Assembly: GCF_002923755.1 (NCBI RefSeq)
Contig: NZ_PGFZ01000002.1
Coordinates: forward strand, 314,195-378,194
Length of the DNA: 64,000 nucleotides
From: Methylovulum psychrotolerans
GTDB taxonomy: Bacteria; Pseudomonadota; Gammaproteobacteria; Methylococcales; Methylomonadaceae
Direction: 5' to 3'
The position numbers and the translations under genes are program-made. The notes beneath the pieces were generated by a model that saw nothing but the letters and a program-made list of their open reading frames with translations, was not told the DNA's origin and searched no databases. Shown in pieces: positions 9,333-17,959 of the stretch (position 1 is its first letter; every line of letters begins with the position of its first letter).

Positions 9333-10751
9333 ATGCCGACAACGTCCTTGCCTACTGTCTTACTGATTGAAGATAGCCCAACCTTGAGCTTGTTATATAA
9401 GGGGTATCTGCGCCATGAAGATATTCAGCTCTGCCATAGCAGCACAGGGGCGGAGGGCTTAGCGTTCATCGACGGGCAATGTCCTGACGTGGTGGTGCTG
9501 GATTTGAATTTGCCGGACATGGAAGGTATGGATATCCTCAAGGTCATCCAAAAGCAAAACCTGCCCTGCGCCGCCATTGTCATAACGGCTTATGGCAGTA
9601 TTGATGTTGCCGTTGATGCCATGCGTTACGGTGCGTTTGATTTCATCGAAAAGCCTTTTTCCGGCAAAAGGTTATTGGTCACTTTACGCAATGCCTTAAA
9701 CAGCCGCTCTTTGCAGCGGCAAATCGAGCAACTTAGCCAAGATTTCCGCCCTAATTATCATGGTTTTATTGGATCATCCTTGGCGATGCAGAGGGTTTAC
9801 CGCATTATTGACAGTGCCGCGCCCAGTAAGGCGACCGTGTTTATCACCGGAGAAAGCGGGACAGGCAAAGAAGTCTGTGCGGAAGCGATCCACCAACAAA
9901 GCCCGCGCAGCAAGCAGCCGTTTATTGCCTTGAACTGTGCCGCCATACCGCGCGATTTGATGGAAAGCGAAATTTTTGGCCATGTCAAAGGCGCGTTCAC
10001 TGGCGCGTCAGGCGAGCGCAAAGGCGCGGCAGAGCAGGCGGATGGCGGCACGTTTTTTTTGGATGAAATTTGCGAAATGGACATTGACCTACAAGCTAAA
10101 TTGCTACGATTCATCCAGACCGGAAAAATACAAAAAGTCGGTGGGACAGGTACAAAAACCGTCGATTTGCGCTTTATCTGCGCCACTAACCGTAATCCGT
10201 TGGATGAGGTGGCTGCTGGGCGCTTTCGGGAAGATTTGTTTTACCGCTTGCACGTCATCCCCCTGCATTTGCCGCCCTTGCGGGAACGCTCGGAAGATGT
10301 GCTGCTGATTGCCCGCCAGTTTTTGCAGACTTACAGCACCGAAGAGCATAAGGAATTTGTCGGTTTGTCGCCAGAATGCGAAGCCATTTTTACCGCCTAC
10401 CCTTGGCTGGGCAATATCCGTGAATTGCAAAATGTCATGCGCAATATTGTTGTCTTAAACCAGGGCCAATGGGTGGAAGCCGAGATGTTGCCGGAGCCGT
10501 TAAGATCGGTACGTCCACAACCACAGCAGCTATTGAAACCGCACAAAACCGCCCAACCGGACACACCACCCCCACCGCAGGAGATTTTGCCTTTATGGCA
10601 GGTGGAAAAAACCGCGATAGAAAATGCGCTGCGTTATTGCCAGGACAATATACCTAACGCCGCCGCGTTGCTGGAGGTCAGCCCGTCAACGATTTACCGA
10701 AAGATTCAGGGTTGGCAGAAAAACGGGCAGGACACTAAGACAAAGCCATAA
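9333..10751 (+). CDS. Sigma-54-dependent response regulator, LuxO-like
   Basis: 472 residues, NtrC family. The receiver domain occupies 1-125 with phospho-accepting Asp57 and a conserved Lys in FIEKPF. The AAA+ domain runs from about 145 to 385 with Walker A GESGTGKE near 173, the sigma-54-contacting GAFTGA loop near 220 and an arginine-rich NIRELQNV region. The C-terminal Fis-type helix-turn-helix (NAALLEVSPSTIYRKIQGW) binds DNA. Its receiver reads very like Vibrio LuxO (LPDMEGMDIL, AMRYGAFDFIEKP), and the adjacent Hpt gene strengthens that. The target genes and upstream kinase are not in the window. Confidence 0.9.
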   Translation: MPTTSLPTVLLIEDSPTLSLLYKGYLRHEDIQLCHSSTGAEGLAFIDGQCPDVVVLDLNLPDMEGMDILKVIQKQNLPCAAIVITAYGSIDVAVDAMRYGAFDFIEKPFSGKRLLVTLRNALNSRSLQRQIEQLSQDFRPNYHGFIGSSLAMQRVYRIIDSAAPSKATVFITGESGTGKEVCAEAIHQQSPRSKQPFIALNCAAIPRDLMESEIFGHVKGAFTGASGERKGAAEQADGGTFFLDEICEMDIDLQAKLLRFIQTGKIQKVGGTGTKTVDLRFICATNRNPLDEVAAGRFREDLFYRLHVIPLHLPPLRERSEDVLLIARQFLQTYSTEEHKEFVGLSPECEAIFTAYPWLGNIRELQNVMRNIVVLNQGQWVEAEMLPEPLRSVRPQPQQLLKPHKTAQPDTPPPPQEILPLWQVEKTAIENALRYCQDNIPNAAALLEVSPSTIYRKIQGWQKNGQDTKTKP

Positions 10752-10835
10752 GAGAAAGTCAGTTAAAGGCGTTGGCGATATGCGTAAAACTTGCTACAGT
10801 GCTGGTATCTATTTTTTACAGACGTAGGCTAGCCC

Positions 10836-11609
10836 ATGTTGATTGACTCCCATTGCCATCTTGACCGTATCGACCTTAAACCCTACCAAAATGATTTTGG
10901 TTGCTTTATGCAAAAAGTAACCGATAGCCAAATCGAATATCTGCTGTGCATCGCCATCGACTTGGAAGCTTATCCCGCCATGTTGGCCAGGGTTGCCGAT
11001 TACCCGCAAATCTCGGTCAGTGTCGGGGTGCATCCTAACGAGCATGAAGGCCACGACCCTAGTGCCGAAGAATTGATTGAACTGGGGCAAAACCCCAAAG
11101 TGATCGCCATAGGTGAAACGGGCTTGGATTATTTCCGTTCGGAAGGCGATTTAAGCTGGCAGCACCAACGTTTCCGCACCCACATTGCCGCAGCAAAAGC
11201 GTTGAAAAAACCGTTGATTATCCATACCCGCGAAGCGAAGGATGATACGTTGAAGATTTTGGCGGAGGAGGGCGCGGCAGATGTCGGCGGTATTATCCAC
11301 TGCTTCACCGAAGATTGGGAATTCGCCCAACGGGCGATGGACTTGAACTTTTATATCTCTTTTTCTGGCATCGTCACCTTTAACAACGCCACGGCCATTA
11401 AAGATGTCGCCCAACGCATCCCCGCCGACCGTTTCCTGATAGAAACCGATTCGCCTTATCTCGCCCCCGTACCGTTTCGCGGCAAAACCAACTACCCGCT
11501 CTACGTCCGCCACGTCGCCGAACACATCGCCCAATTGCGCGGCACAACGTTTGAAGAGGTGGCGCAGTTGTCTAGGGATAATTTTTATCGGTTGTTTGGG
11601 ATGGCTTGA
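10836..11609 (+). CDS. TatD family metal-dependent hydrolase (YcfH-like)
   Basis: A 257-residue TIM-barrel hydrolase of the TatD family. The N-terminal metal motif DSHCHLD (His6, His8), the central GETGLDYF motif with the metal-binding Glu, IIHTREA, IIHCF and the C-terminal ETDSPYLAP are all present, so it should be active. Family members are DNases or general phosphoesterases; YcfH is the closest description. It is plus-strand after the LuxO-like gene with an 84-base gap and is probably independently transcribed. Start at 10836 has a weak GGCT site. Confidence 0.9.
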   Translation: MLIDSHCHLDRIDLKPYQNDFGCFMQKVTDSQIEYLLCIAIDLEAYPAMLARVADYPQISVSVGVHPNEHEGHDPSAEELIELGQNPKVIAIGETGLDYFRSEGDLSWQHQRFRTHIAAAKALKKPLIIHTREAKDDTLKILAEEGAADVGGIIHCFTEDWEFAQRAMDLNFYISFSGIVTFNNATAIKDVAQRIPADRFLIETDSPYLAPVPFRGKTNYPLYVRHVAEHIAQLRGTTFEEVAQLSRDNFYRLFGMA

Positions 11610-11625
11610 GTAGCGGTGGGTATAT

Positions 11626-12681
11626 TTAGGCAGGGTAATGCGCGGCATAGTGGCGGCTGATGGCACCCGGTGCGGGGGTGTTGTTCAGCAGGCTGTCGGC
11701 AAAGCGTTGGCTGTACCAAGGTATCTGTAAGCTGCCTTTGGCTCCGAAGCCGTTAAAAATCGCCAGTTGCGGGTGTTGGGGGTGGTAGCCGAGGAAAGGC
11801 TGCTTATCTAAGGTGCAAGGGCGGATGTTGGCGTGGTGGGCGGTCAGTTCGGCTTGCACCAAGTCGGCGGACAGAGCGGCAAGTCCGGCCAGCAGTTGCT
11901 GTCGCCCTTGTGCGGTCGGTTCGGTATCGGTGGCGTTATGGGTAAAGGTTGCGCCGATACGGCTGTGCTGGCTGTTTAAGGGCAATAGCCAATGGCCGTA
12001 ATTGAGCAAGGCATCGGGTAGGGGCTGGTGGTGCGCTAAGGTCAGGATTTCGCCTTTGGCGGGTTGGAAGGGTAGCCAGCTAAACCAAGGGTTGTGCTGG
12101 GCGTGGTAGCCTTCGCAAAAAATCAGCCGCTTCGGCTTAATGTCTTGCCAGCGTAAGGGGTTTAAGCGAAGGTCATCTGGGTGGAAAGCCGCTTGCCGAT
12201 AGCTGTTTTGGGCAAGCAAAAATCCGCGTAGGCAGGCTAACAGCGGGCGGGTGAGCAGGTAGCCGGTTTGTTGCTGTACTACTGCGCCGTCTGGGTTGCT
12301 TAGGCCGTAGGCTGAGGTGTTGGGCGGGTAAAGGGTGGCTAGGTAGGCTTGGTAAGCATCATCGCGCAGGCGTTTTTCGGCTTGCTGGTATTGGGCTGGG
12401 CTATGCAAAAGCCGCAGCATGGGTTTTTCGATATAAAACGGTTGCCCGAAGACGCTGGCAAGCTGTTGGTAGCAGTGTTTGGCAACGGGTAGTAGGGTGT
12501 CCGCTTCGGTGGATTTGACCAAACGCAGTCCAGTGACGGGGTTGATCAGCCCGGCGGCGATTTGCGAGGCGTTTTCTTGGCCGTTATCGACGACCAGCAC
12601 CGAGCTACCGCGTTGGATGAGTTCCCAAGCCAATAGGCTACCCGCTAGGCCTTGGCCGATGATGAGGAAATCGACGGGCAT
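11626..12681 (-). CDS. FAD-dependent amine/amino-acid oxidase (DAO family)
   Basis: 351 residues with an N-terminal Rossmann FAD motif (IIGQGLAGSLLAWEL, residues 7-21) and ENASQIAAGLINPVTG just after, then a DAO-type substrate domain and a C-terminal FAD contact (NGFGAKGSLQIPW). It looks like a stand-alone version of the oxidase half of MnmC, which would act on tRNA wobble uridine, but I cannot confirm that; sarcosine/glycine oxidase-type is the neutral call. It starts four bases after the TOPRIM-like gene on the same strand. Confidence 0.8.
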   Translation of the reverse strand: MPVDFLIIGQGLAGSLLAWELIQRGSSVLVVDNGQENASQIAAGLINPVTGLRLVKSTEADTLLPVAKHCYQQLASVFGQPFYIEKPMLRLLHSPAQYQQAEKRLRDDAYQAYLATLYPPNTSAYGLSNPDGAVVQQQTGYLLTRPLLACLRGFLLAQNSYRQAAFHPDDLRLNPLRWQDIKPKRLIFCEGYHAQHNPWFSWLPFQPAKGEILTLAHHQPLPDALLNYGHWLLPLNSQHSRIGATFTHNATDTEPTAQGRQQLLAGLAALSADLVQAELTAHHANIRPCTLDKQPFLGYHPQHPQLAIFNGFGAKGSLQIPWYSQRFADSLLNNTPAPGAISRHYAAHYPA

Positions 12682-12685
12682 GGCT

Positions 12686-13249
12686 TTAAGTAAACAGGTA
12701 GGTCAGGGCGGATTTTAAGCCGTCAAAATGCGGGTGTCCGAAATTGTAGGGGGCGTTAGGGTAGGCGGTTTTATAAATTTGGTGCAGAATGGCTTTGTGG
12801 TTTTCTTTGGATTGAAAGTTGGAGCAGTTTAGAAAGTGTTGGATGCACTGCCGTTCTGTAGGGGATATGCTGGATAAAATCAACGATTCCAAATAGCCTG
12901 TACCCGTTTCTGGGTCGCACATAATATAGGTTTGGCTGATGTCCTGAAAGCCCAAGTCGGCTATCATCGCGGTAAGTGCGGCTTGAGCGTTGGCTCGGCC
13001 ACCGTATTTGCTGTCGTTTGTCGGGTCATCCGCATCGACAATAAACAATATTTTTTCAATTTGGTCGGTCTGTGCAGCTTGTTTTAAGAAAGAATAGCTG
13101 TCGGTTTTGAAAAAATTGCTTTTCGAACCCATGCCCCGAAACTCAATTAATGCTGTTGCTAGCCCTAAGTGTTCCAGCAATAAGCGAATGAGTTCATTAT
13201 CGGCGGTTTTTTTAGCGCTGCCTTCGTGGACGATAAAAATCGACTGCAT
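12686..13249 (-). CDS. TOPRIM-like (DUF3226-type) nuclease, partner of an AAA ATPase
   Basis: 187 residues. The fold markers are an N-terminal IFIVHEGSAKKTADNELI with the metal-binding Glu and a central ILFIVDADDPTND with the DxD pair, the TOPRIM signature; the rest matches the DUF3226 style of TOPRIM-like proteins. The start codon directly abuts the stop of the upstream ATPase gene (TAAATG) with GAGGTG as ribosome site, so the two are translationally linked. By analogy with OLD nucleases and PARIS (AriA ATPase plus AriB TOPRIM) this would be the nuclease effector; that role is inference. Confidence 0.75.
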   Translation of the reverse strand: MQSIFIVHEGSAKKTADNELIRLLLEHLGLATALIEFRGMGSKSNFFKTDSYSFLKQAAQTDQIEKILFIVDADDPTNDSKYGGRANAQAALTAMIADLGFQDISQTYIMCDPETGTGYLESLILSSISPTERQCIQHFLNCSNFQSKENHKAILHQIYKTAYPNAPYNFGHPHFDGLKSALTYLFT

Positions 13250-14209
13250 TTATCGCACCTCATACCCTTGTGTCATGCTGTCTAGGAGCATGTCATAATC
13301 TAAGGAAATGGTTTTGACTTCTGCTTGTTTGTTTTTTACCAGAATCGTGTAGCTAATGTCTGAGTCAGCTTGTTTTTGTGCCGCCCGCACCAACGCTTCC
13401 AGCATTTCTTTGGAATGGGTGGTGGCAAACACTTGGCACTGGTTTTGTTTGGACAGGCTTAGGATGATGTCCCATAAGCGGTCTAATTGGCTGTAGTGAA
13501 TGCCGTTATCGATTTCGTCTATGAACAAATAGCCGTTTTCGCATTGATATAATGCGCAGATAATGGAAATGTAATGCCTTAAACCATCACCAAATTCGCT
13601 GATGTCGCGGTATATGCCGTTTGTTTTACATTGGGGTTTGTCGCCGATGACTTTGAAATTTTCGATGCTGTCGTCAAAAGCCCGAATATAAGTATTCAAC
13701 TCGCTTTCTTTGTCTTGTTTTTGGATGGCTTGAAAAGCACTAATGAGATCCTGATTTGACCAGCCATAATTATCGATAAACTCAATATTGTTGATACGCT
13801 TAGCGGTTATGTTTAAGTCTTTGCCGTTAATGGATGTCAATTCACCTTGAAGGGTAAAATGATATTCTTTTATGCCATTTTCTTCTAGGATAGAAAATGC
13901 GGTGTCGCTGACAGTAGACTTAGCAGCATAGATCCGTGTCGTGTCTATTAACTGTTGAGAATTGACATTATTAGCTTTGTCGGCAAGGAGATTTAAGTTT
14001 TCGCGGGCAAACTTAATAGAATGGATTGCAGTTATTATCCCATCAATGCTCTCCGAATAGACATTGATAAAACAAGCCTCCAGCAACGCGGTTTTGCCGA
14101 TATTATTCTTGCCGCCAATCAAATTGACGCGCTTAAACCCCGATACCTGAAAATCGCTGAAACATTTAAATTGCTTAATGGCAATATCGGTTAAAAAATG
14201 TCCGTCCAT
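13250..14209 (-). CDS. OLD/AriA-like AAA ATPase, candidate defence sensor
   Basis: 319 residues of the ABC/SMC-like AAA_15/AAA_21 class. The N-terminus reads FKCFSDFQVSGFKRVNLIGG followed by Walker A KNNIGKT near residues 35-42. Near residue 230 is the signature-like FGDGLRHYISI, then Walker B LFIDEIDNGIH and the H-loop VFATTHSKEML. There is no C-terminal TOPRIM domain; it is supplied by the next gene. It starts 35 bases after waaC with GGAGAG upstream. Such split ATPase/TOPRIM pairs include phage-defence systems, but no activity is shown here. Confidence 0.8.
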   Translation of the reverse strand: MDGHFLTDIAIKQFKCFSDFQVSGFKRVNLIGGKNNIGKTALLEACFINVYSESIDGIITAIHSIKFARENLNLLADKANNVNSQQLIDTTRIYAAKSTVSDTAFSILEENGIKEYHFTLQGELTSINGKDLNITAKRINNIEFIDNYGWSNQDLISAFQAIQKQDKESELNTYIRAFDDSIENFKVIGDKPQCKTNGIYRDISEFGDGLRHYISIICALYQCENGYLFIDEIDNGIHYSQLDRLWDIILSLSKQNQCQVFATTHSKEMLEALVRAAQKQADSDISYTILVKNKQAEVKTISLDYDMLLDSMTQGYEVR

Positions 14210-14244
14210 TTAACGCTCTCCAGTACCGGGGCTTTTCCCTGTTA

Positions 14245-15390
14245 TCAATCAATATCAATCGAGAAAAAATCGTCAGAATCAATGTTTTCTAATGAGTTGG
14301 CGATGTCGTCCAAGTCTTTGTCATTAATGTCGCGTATCGGCAGGGCTTGTTTGCCGATGATGGCGGCACGGCTTTGGGTGGAGGCGGGCGGCAGGTGTGC
14401 CAATAAGTCTTGGGCGATGGTGATAATTTCTTGCGGGTTGATGTCCCGGATGGAAAAATCCTGCTTATCGAGCTTATGCGGGTTAACCGCTGAGGACGAT
14501 TTAACGACCTTATTAATGTCAGTCTGATAGACACGGCTGATGGGGGTGGGGCCAAAGATGGTGATGGAGGGGCGGTTCAGCCCCCAAGCCATGTGGGTGG
14601 GGCCACTGTCATTGCCGATGACCAAATCCGCATGGGCAATCAGGGCTTTTAGGCTGTTTAAATCCAGTTTGGGCATAATCTGCACGTTATCGGATTGGTC
14701 GCACATCCATTCGGCATTTTTACGCTCTTGATCAGTCCCCCAGACAATCAGGCAGTTTTGTTTCAAGGCATCGGCAATCTTAACGTATTTTTCAATTGGG
14801 TAGTTACGGCTTTCCCAGGTCGAACCGATGACTAAGACGATATTTTTTAAATTTTTGTGCAGGTAGAGTTCTAGGCGTTCGTCTTGGTCTTTAAAGAACA
14901 AAAAGGGTTTTTTCGCTAAAATTTGTTCGCGGCTAATCTCTATGCCTAGGGGTTGGGTCAGGACAGTGGCGTTGCGGTCGATGGTGTTGGCATCGTAGGG
15001 GATGGCCACTTTGACGTTATATAACCAAGAGGCGAATTTTTCGCGGGCGGAATCGGCATCAAAGCCGGACACGCGGCTACCCAGCAAACGCGCGGTGATG
15101 GAGGATTTGAGCAGGCCTTGGGCATCAATGACCAGATCATAATGTTTGGCGGCGTAGCGGCGCAGGCGTTTGATTTCGCGTAACAGCGAAGTTTTGTCGT
15201 TTTTTAGGGCTTTAAGGTTGACGGTCAGGACATTATCCAGATCGGGCTGGTATTGCAGCACTTCGGCAAAGCGATGTTCGACAATCCAGTCGATTTGCGC
15301 ATCCGGCTGATGCGCTTTTATAAATTGCAAGGCGACCATTGCATGAACGATATCACCGAGCGCGGACAATTTGACAATGGCAATTTTCAT
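14245..15390 (-). CDS. waaC: Lipopolysaccharide heptosyltransferase I
   Basis: A 381-residue GT9 family enzyme that adds the first L-glycero-D-manno-heptose to Kdo in the LPS inner core, on the cytoplasmic side of the inner membrane. The N-terminus KIAIVKLSALGDIVHAM is the WaaC signature, with the catalytic Asp in ALGD; near the C-terminus NDSGPTHMAWGLNRP binds the ADP-heptose. I chose the ATG at 15390, which overlaps the waaF stop as ATGA; the frame is open further up but lacks homology. The last 50 residues are polar and may be an extra tail. Confidence 0.9.
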   Translation of the reverse strand: MKIAIVKLSALGDIVHAMVALQFIKAHQPDAQIDWIVEHRFAEVLQYQPDLDNVLTVNLKALKNDKTSLLREIKRLRRYAAKHYDLVIDAQGLLKSSITARLLGSRVSGFDADSAREKFASWLYNVKVAIPYDANTIDRNATVLTQPLGIEISREQILAKKPFLFFKDQDERLELYLHKNLKNIVLVIGSTWESRNYPIEKYVKIADALKQNCLIVWGTDQERKNAEWMCDQSDNVQIMPKLDLNSLKALIAHADLVIGNDSGPTHMAWGLNRPSITIFGPTPISRVYQTDINKVVKSSSAVNPHKLDKQDFSIRDINPQEIITIAQDLLAHLPPASTQSRAAIIGKQALPIRDINDKDLDDIANSLENIDSDDFFSIDID

Positions 15391-16403
15391 GGTGGCAGTA
15401 ACTCCTGCACTTGTTCGGGCCTGATACCTTGCAAACAAGCGGTATGGCCGAGCGGACAGACACGTTTGAAGCAAGGCGCACAAGCCAAATTGAGGGAAAT
15501 AATCTGGGCTTTCGCAGTCAGTGGCGGTGTAAAGCCTGGATCGGATGAGCCGTAAATGGCAATAACGGGTTTATCCAGCGCGGCGGCAACGTGCATTAGG
15601 CCGGAATCGTTGCTGACTACGGCATCGGTCAGGGATAATAAATCGACAGCTTCGGCCAGCGAGGTTTTGCCCGTAAAATCAAGGCAAGCGTTTAGGGTTG
15701 CCCGGTTAATGTCGGCAGCGACAGTTTGGTCTTTGGCCGAGCCAAACAGCCAAACTTGCCAGCCTTGCTTAAGCTGATGACGGGCCAATTCGGCGTAATG
15801 TTCCGTGGGCCAGCGTTTGGCTTCGCCGTATTCGGCACCCGGACACAAGGCGAGAATCTTCTGGGCGGCTAAGCCCTCGGCGTTGAGTTTGAATTGCACT
15901 TGTACCGCGTGTTGTTGTGCCGGACTGATGGCCAAGCGGGGCAACGGGTAGGGCGTTGGCAAGTGAGCACCCTTAGGATGGCCTAGCGCGGCAAAGCGTT
16001 GCACGGTCATGGGCAGTTGTTGTTTGTTGAGCTGCCGGGCATCATTGAGCAAGCCCCAACGGCATTCACCGACATAACCGGTGCGTTGTGGGATGTCGGC
16101 AAAAAACGGCGTTAACGCGGATTTCCACGAATTGGGTAAGACGACCGCTTGCTGATAAGCATCTGCCCGCAACTGCTTGCCCAGCGTGACGCGTTCCCAT
16201 AAGCCCAGTTGCCCATGCCCTAAGGGCATGGCAATGGCGCGGTTGACTTGCGGCATCCGCTCCAGCAAGCCGAATGTCCATGCTGGTGCCAGCACGTCAA
16301 TCAGACAGTCGGGCGCGTTAGCTTGTAACGTTAAGAACAAGCTTTGCGCCATCACCATGTCGCCGACCCAAGACGGGCCGACGACGAGTATTTTCCTAGG
16401 CAA
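15387..16403 (-). CDS. waaF: Lipopolysaccharide heptosyltransferase II
   Basis: 338 residues of GT9, adding the second heptose of the LPS inner core. KILVVGPSWVGDMVMAQSL at the N-terminus and NDSGLMHVAAALDKPVIAIYGSSDPGFTPP near the C-terminus are diagnostic WaaF sequences. The start codon appears to be TTG (16401-16403): no ATG gives the conserved N-terminus. It overlaps the ilvE stop by 8 bases and ends overlapping the waaC start, so translation is probably coupled through the operon. Confidence 0.93.
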   Translation of the reverse strand: MPRKILVVGPSWVGDMVMAQSLFLTLQANAPDCLIDVLAPAWTFGLLERMPQVNRAIAMPLGHGQLGLWERVTLGKQLRADAYQQAVVLPNSWKSALTPFFADIPQRTGYVGECRWGLLNDARQLNKQQLPMTVQRFAALGHPKGAHLPTPYPLPRLAISPAQQHAVQVQFKLNAEGLAAQKILALCPGAEYGEAKRWPTEHYAELARHQLKQGWQVWLFGSAKDQTVAADINRATLNACLDFTGKTSLAEAVDLLSLTDAVVSNDSGLMHVAAALDKPVIAIYGSSDPGFTPPLTAKAQIISLNLACAPCFKRVCPLGHTACLQGIRPEQVQELLPP

Positions 16404-17319
16404 CGTAAGTCAACCAGTCGGCATGGCTATCGCCACGGCCATGGACGGCATCGAAATACAGGGCTTGCAACTGTTCGGTGACAGGCCCCCGGCTACCGCT
16501 GCCAATAGTGCGGTTGTCCAGTTCCCGAATTGGCGTGACTTCGGCGGCGGAGCCGGTGAAAAAGGCTTCGTCGGCGACATAAATCTCATCACGCGTAATG
16601 CGTTTTTCCATCACTTCATAACCTTGCTCGCGGGCGATGGTCATGACGGTATCGCGGGTAATGCCTTCTAACGCCGAGGTGGTTTCTGGCGTATAAATTT
16701 TGCCGTCCCGGACGATGAACAGGTTTTCCGCACTGCCTTCGGCGGCAAAGCCTTCATGATCCAGCATCAGGGCTTCATCGTAACCGTTCGACAGGGCTTC
16801 TTGCAAGGCCAAAATGGAGTTGATGTAGTTACCGTTGGCTTTGGCTTTGCACATGGTGCTGTTGTGGTGGTTGCGGGTATAAGACGAGGTGCGGATGCGG
16901 ATGCCTTTTTCGATGCTTTCCGCGCCCAAATACGCGCCCCAAGGCCAAGCCGCGACCATAACGTGTACTTTCAGGTTATCGGCACGCAAGCCCATGCCTT
17001 CTGAGCCATAAAAGCACATGGTACGGATGTAGGCGCTGTCCAGTTGGTTTTTGACCAGCGCGTCGCGTTGCGCTTGGTTTATTTCGTCTTTCGTGAACGG
17101 CATTTTCATGTTCATGATATGCGCGGAACGGAACAGGCGGTCAGTGTGCTCCTGCATTCTGAACACCGCTGTGCCTTGGGTGGCGTGATAGGCGCGGATA
17201 CCTTCAAACACGCCCAAGCCGTAGTGCAGGGTATGTGTCAACACATGGACTTTCGCTTCACGCCACTCAACCCATTGTCCATCCAGCCAAATAACGCCGT
17301 CTCTATCGTCCATCGTCAT
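16396..17319 (-). CDS. ilvE: Branched-chain amino acid aminotransferase
   Basis: A 307-residue class IV PLP aminotransferase completing Leu, Ile and Val synthesis. Family features are IWLDGQWVEWREAKVHVLTHTLHYG at the start, GVFEGIRAY, the PLP lysine in the CKAKANGNYINS motif near residue 160, and EGSAENLFIVRDG. GGAGAAAAAACG precedes the ATG at 17319. It heads the minus-strand run ilvE-waaF-waaC, an arrangement found in several gammaproteobacteria. Nothing odd. Confidence 0.95.
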   Translation of the reverse strand: MTMDDRDGVIWLDGQWVEWREAKVHVLTHTLHYGLGVFEGIRAYHATQGTAVFRMQEHTDRLFRSAHIMNMKMPFTKDEINQAQRDALVKNQLDSAYIRTMCFYGSEGMGLRADNLKVHVMVAAWPWGAYLGAESIEKGIRIRTSSYTRNHHNSTMCKAKANGNYINSILALQEALSNGYDEALMLDHEGFAAEGSAENLFIVRDGKIYTPETTSALEGITRDTVMTIAREQGYEVMEKRITRDEIYVADEAFFTGSAAEVTPIRELDNRTIGSGSRGPVTEQLQALYFDAVHGRGDSHADWLTYVA

Positions 17320-17959
17320 CGTTTTTTCTCCACCTAGCAGTAGTCTGAGTTATAAATGGTCTAGTTTACTATAAACTCCATGACAGCAATACCGCGTTTA
17401 TTGCTTAAAATGCGTTATTGTGGGCAATGGCTAATGATAAACGGAGAATAGCCTTTTTAGCTATAGGGGAATTGGAGTTTTGGGCGATAGGTGGGGCGGT
17501 ATTCTGCCGTAGCACCTAGGCGCTTGAAGCTGTCCCACTGCCCGTTCCCTGTTGCTAGGCAGGCATTGCCGTGCCATTTCGATAACAATATGTATTCAAT
17601 TGGTTGACAATTACGGTATTGTTACGGTTTTTTTGTGCTATTTGGCGCATAATTGCACCTGTATGATACATTCCCTCGTACGAATTCATGAAATGTCCGG
17701 CAAAAAAACCGTTATGGTCAGGATTATTTGCGGGCGGCTTCGCATTTTTTCCTAAAAATACGCCTAAATCGGTTGAAAAATAGATATTGGCTCATATATT
17801 GCTGGATATTAACTAAAGTCTGTTACGCATCCTGCGTATTTTTGCTTGCTGGTTCGGCCTGAACCGTAGGGCGTTGTCCCTGTCATACCATTGTCACCTA
17901 GCCCTTTTATGCTGATGTTCGGGTCTTGAATGCTTGCATCCGTTTTAATGGAGGTTCCC
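17320..17959. other. 640-base divergent intergenic region
   Basis: It lies between ilvE (minus) and the hydroxylase gene (plus). Short reading frames here have no ribosome sites and no recognisable protein. Visible structure: TTGACA at about 17602, a mini-hairpin TACGCA-TCC-TGCGTA followed by five T (17824-17843) that could end a short plus-strand leader, and GGTTC/GAACC pairing near 17852-17866. No known riboswitch or tRNA pattern was recognised. Confidence 0.4.
17824..17843 (+). terminator. Short terminator-like hairpin in the leader of the hydroxylase gene
   Basis: A 6-bp perfect stem, TACGCA and TGCGTA with a 3-nt loop, is followed by TTTTT. It lies 116 bases before the hydroxylase start and could attenuate a leader transcript. 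The stem is short, so the call is weak. Confidence 0.35.

Noticed and set aside
17552..17755. 67-residue plus-strand frame in the ilvE-hydroxylase gap
   Set aside because: No ribosome site, no recognisable protein and AT-rich intergenic composition.
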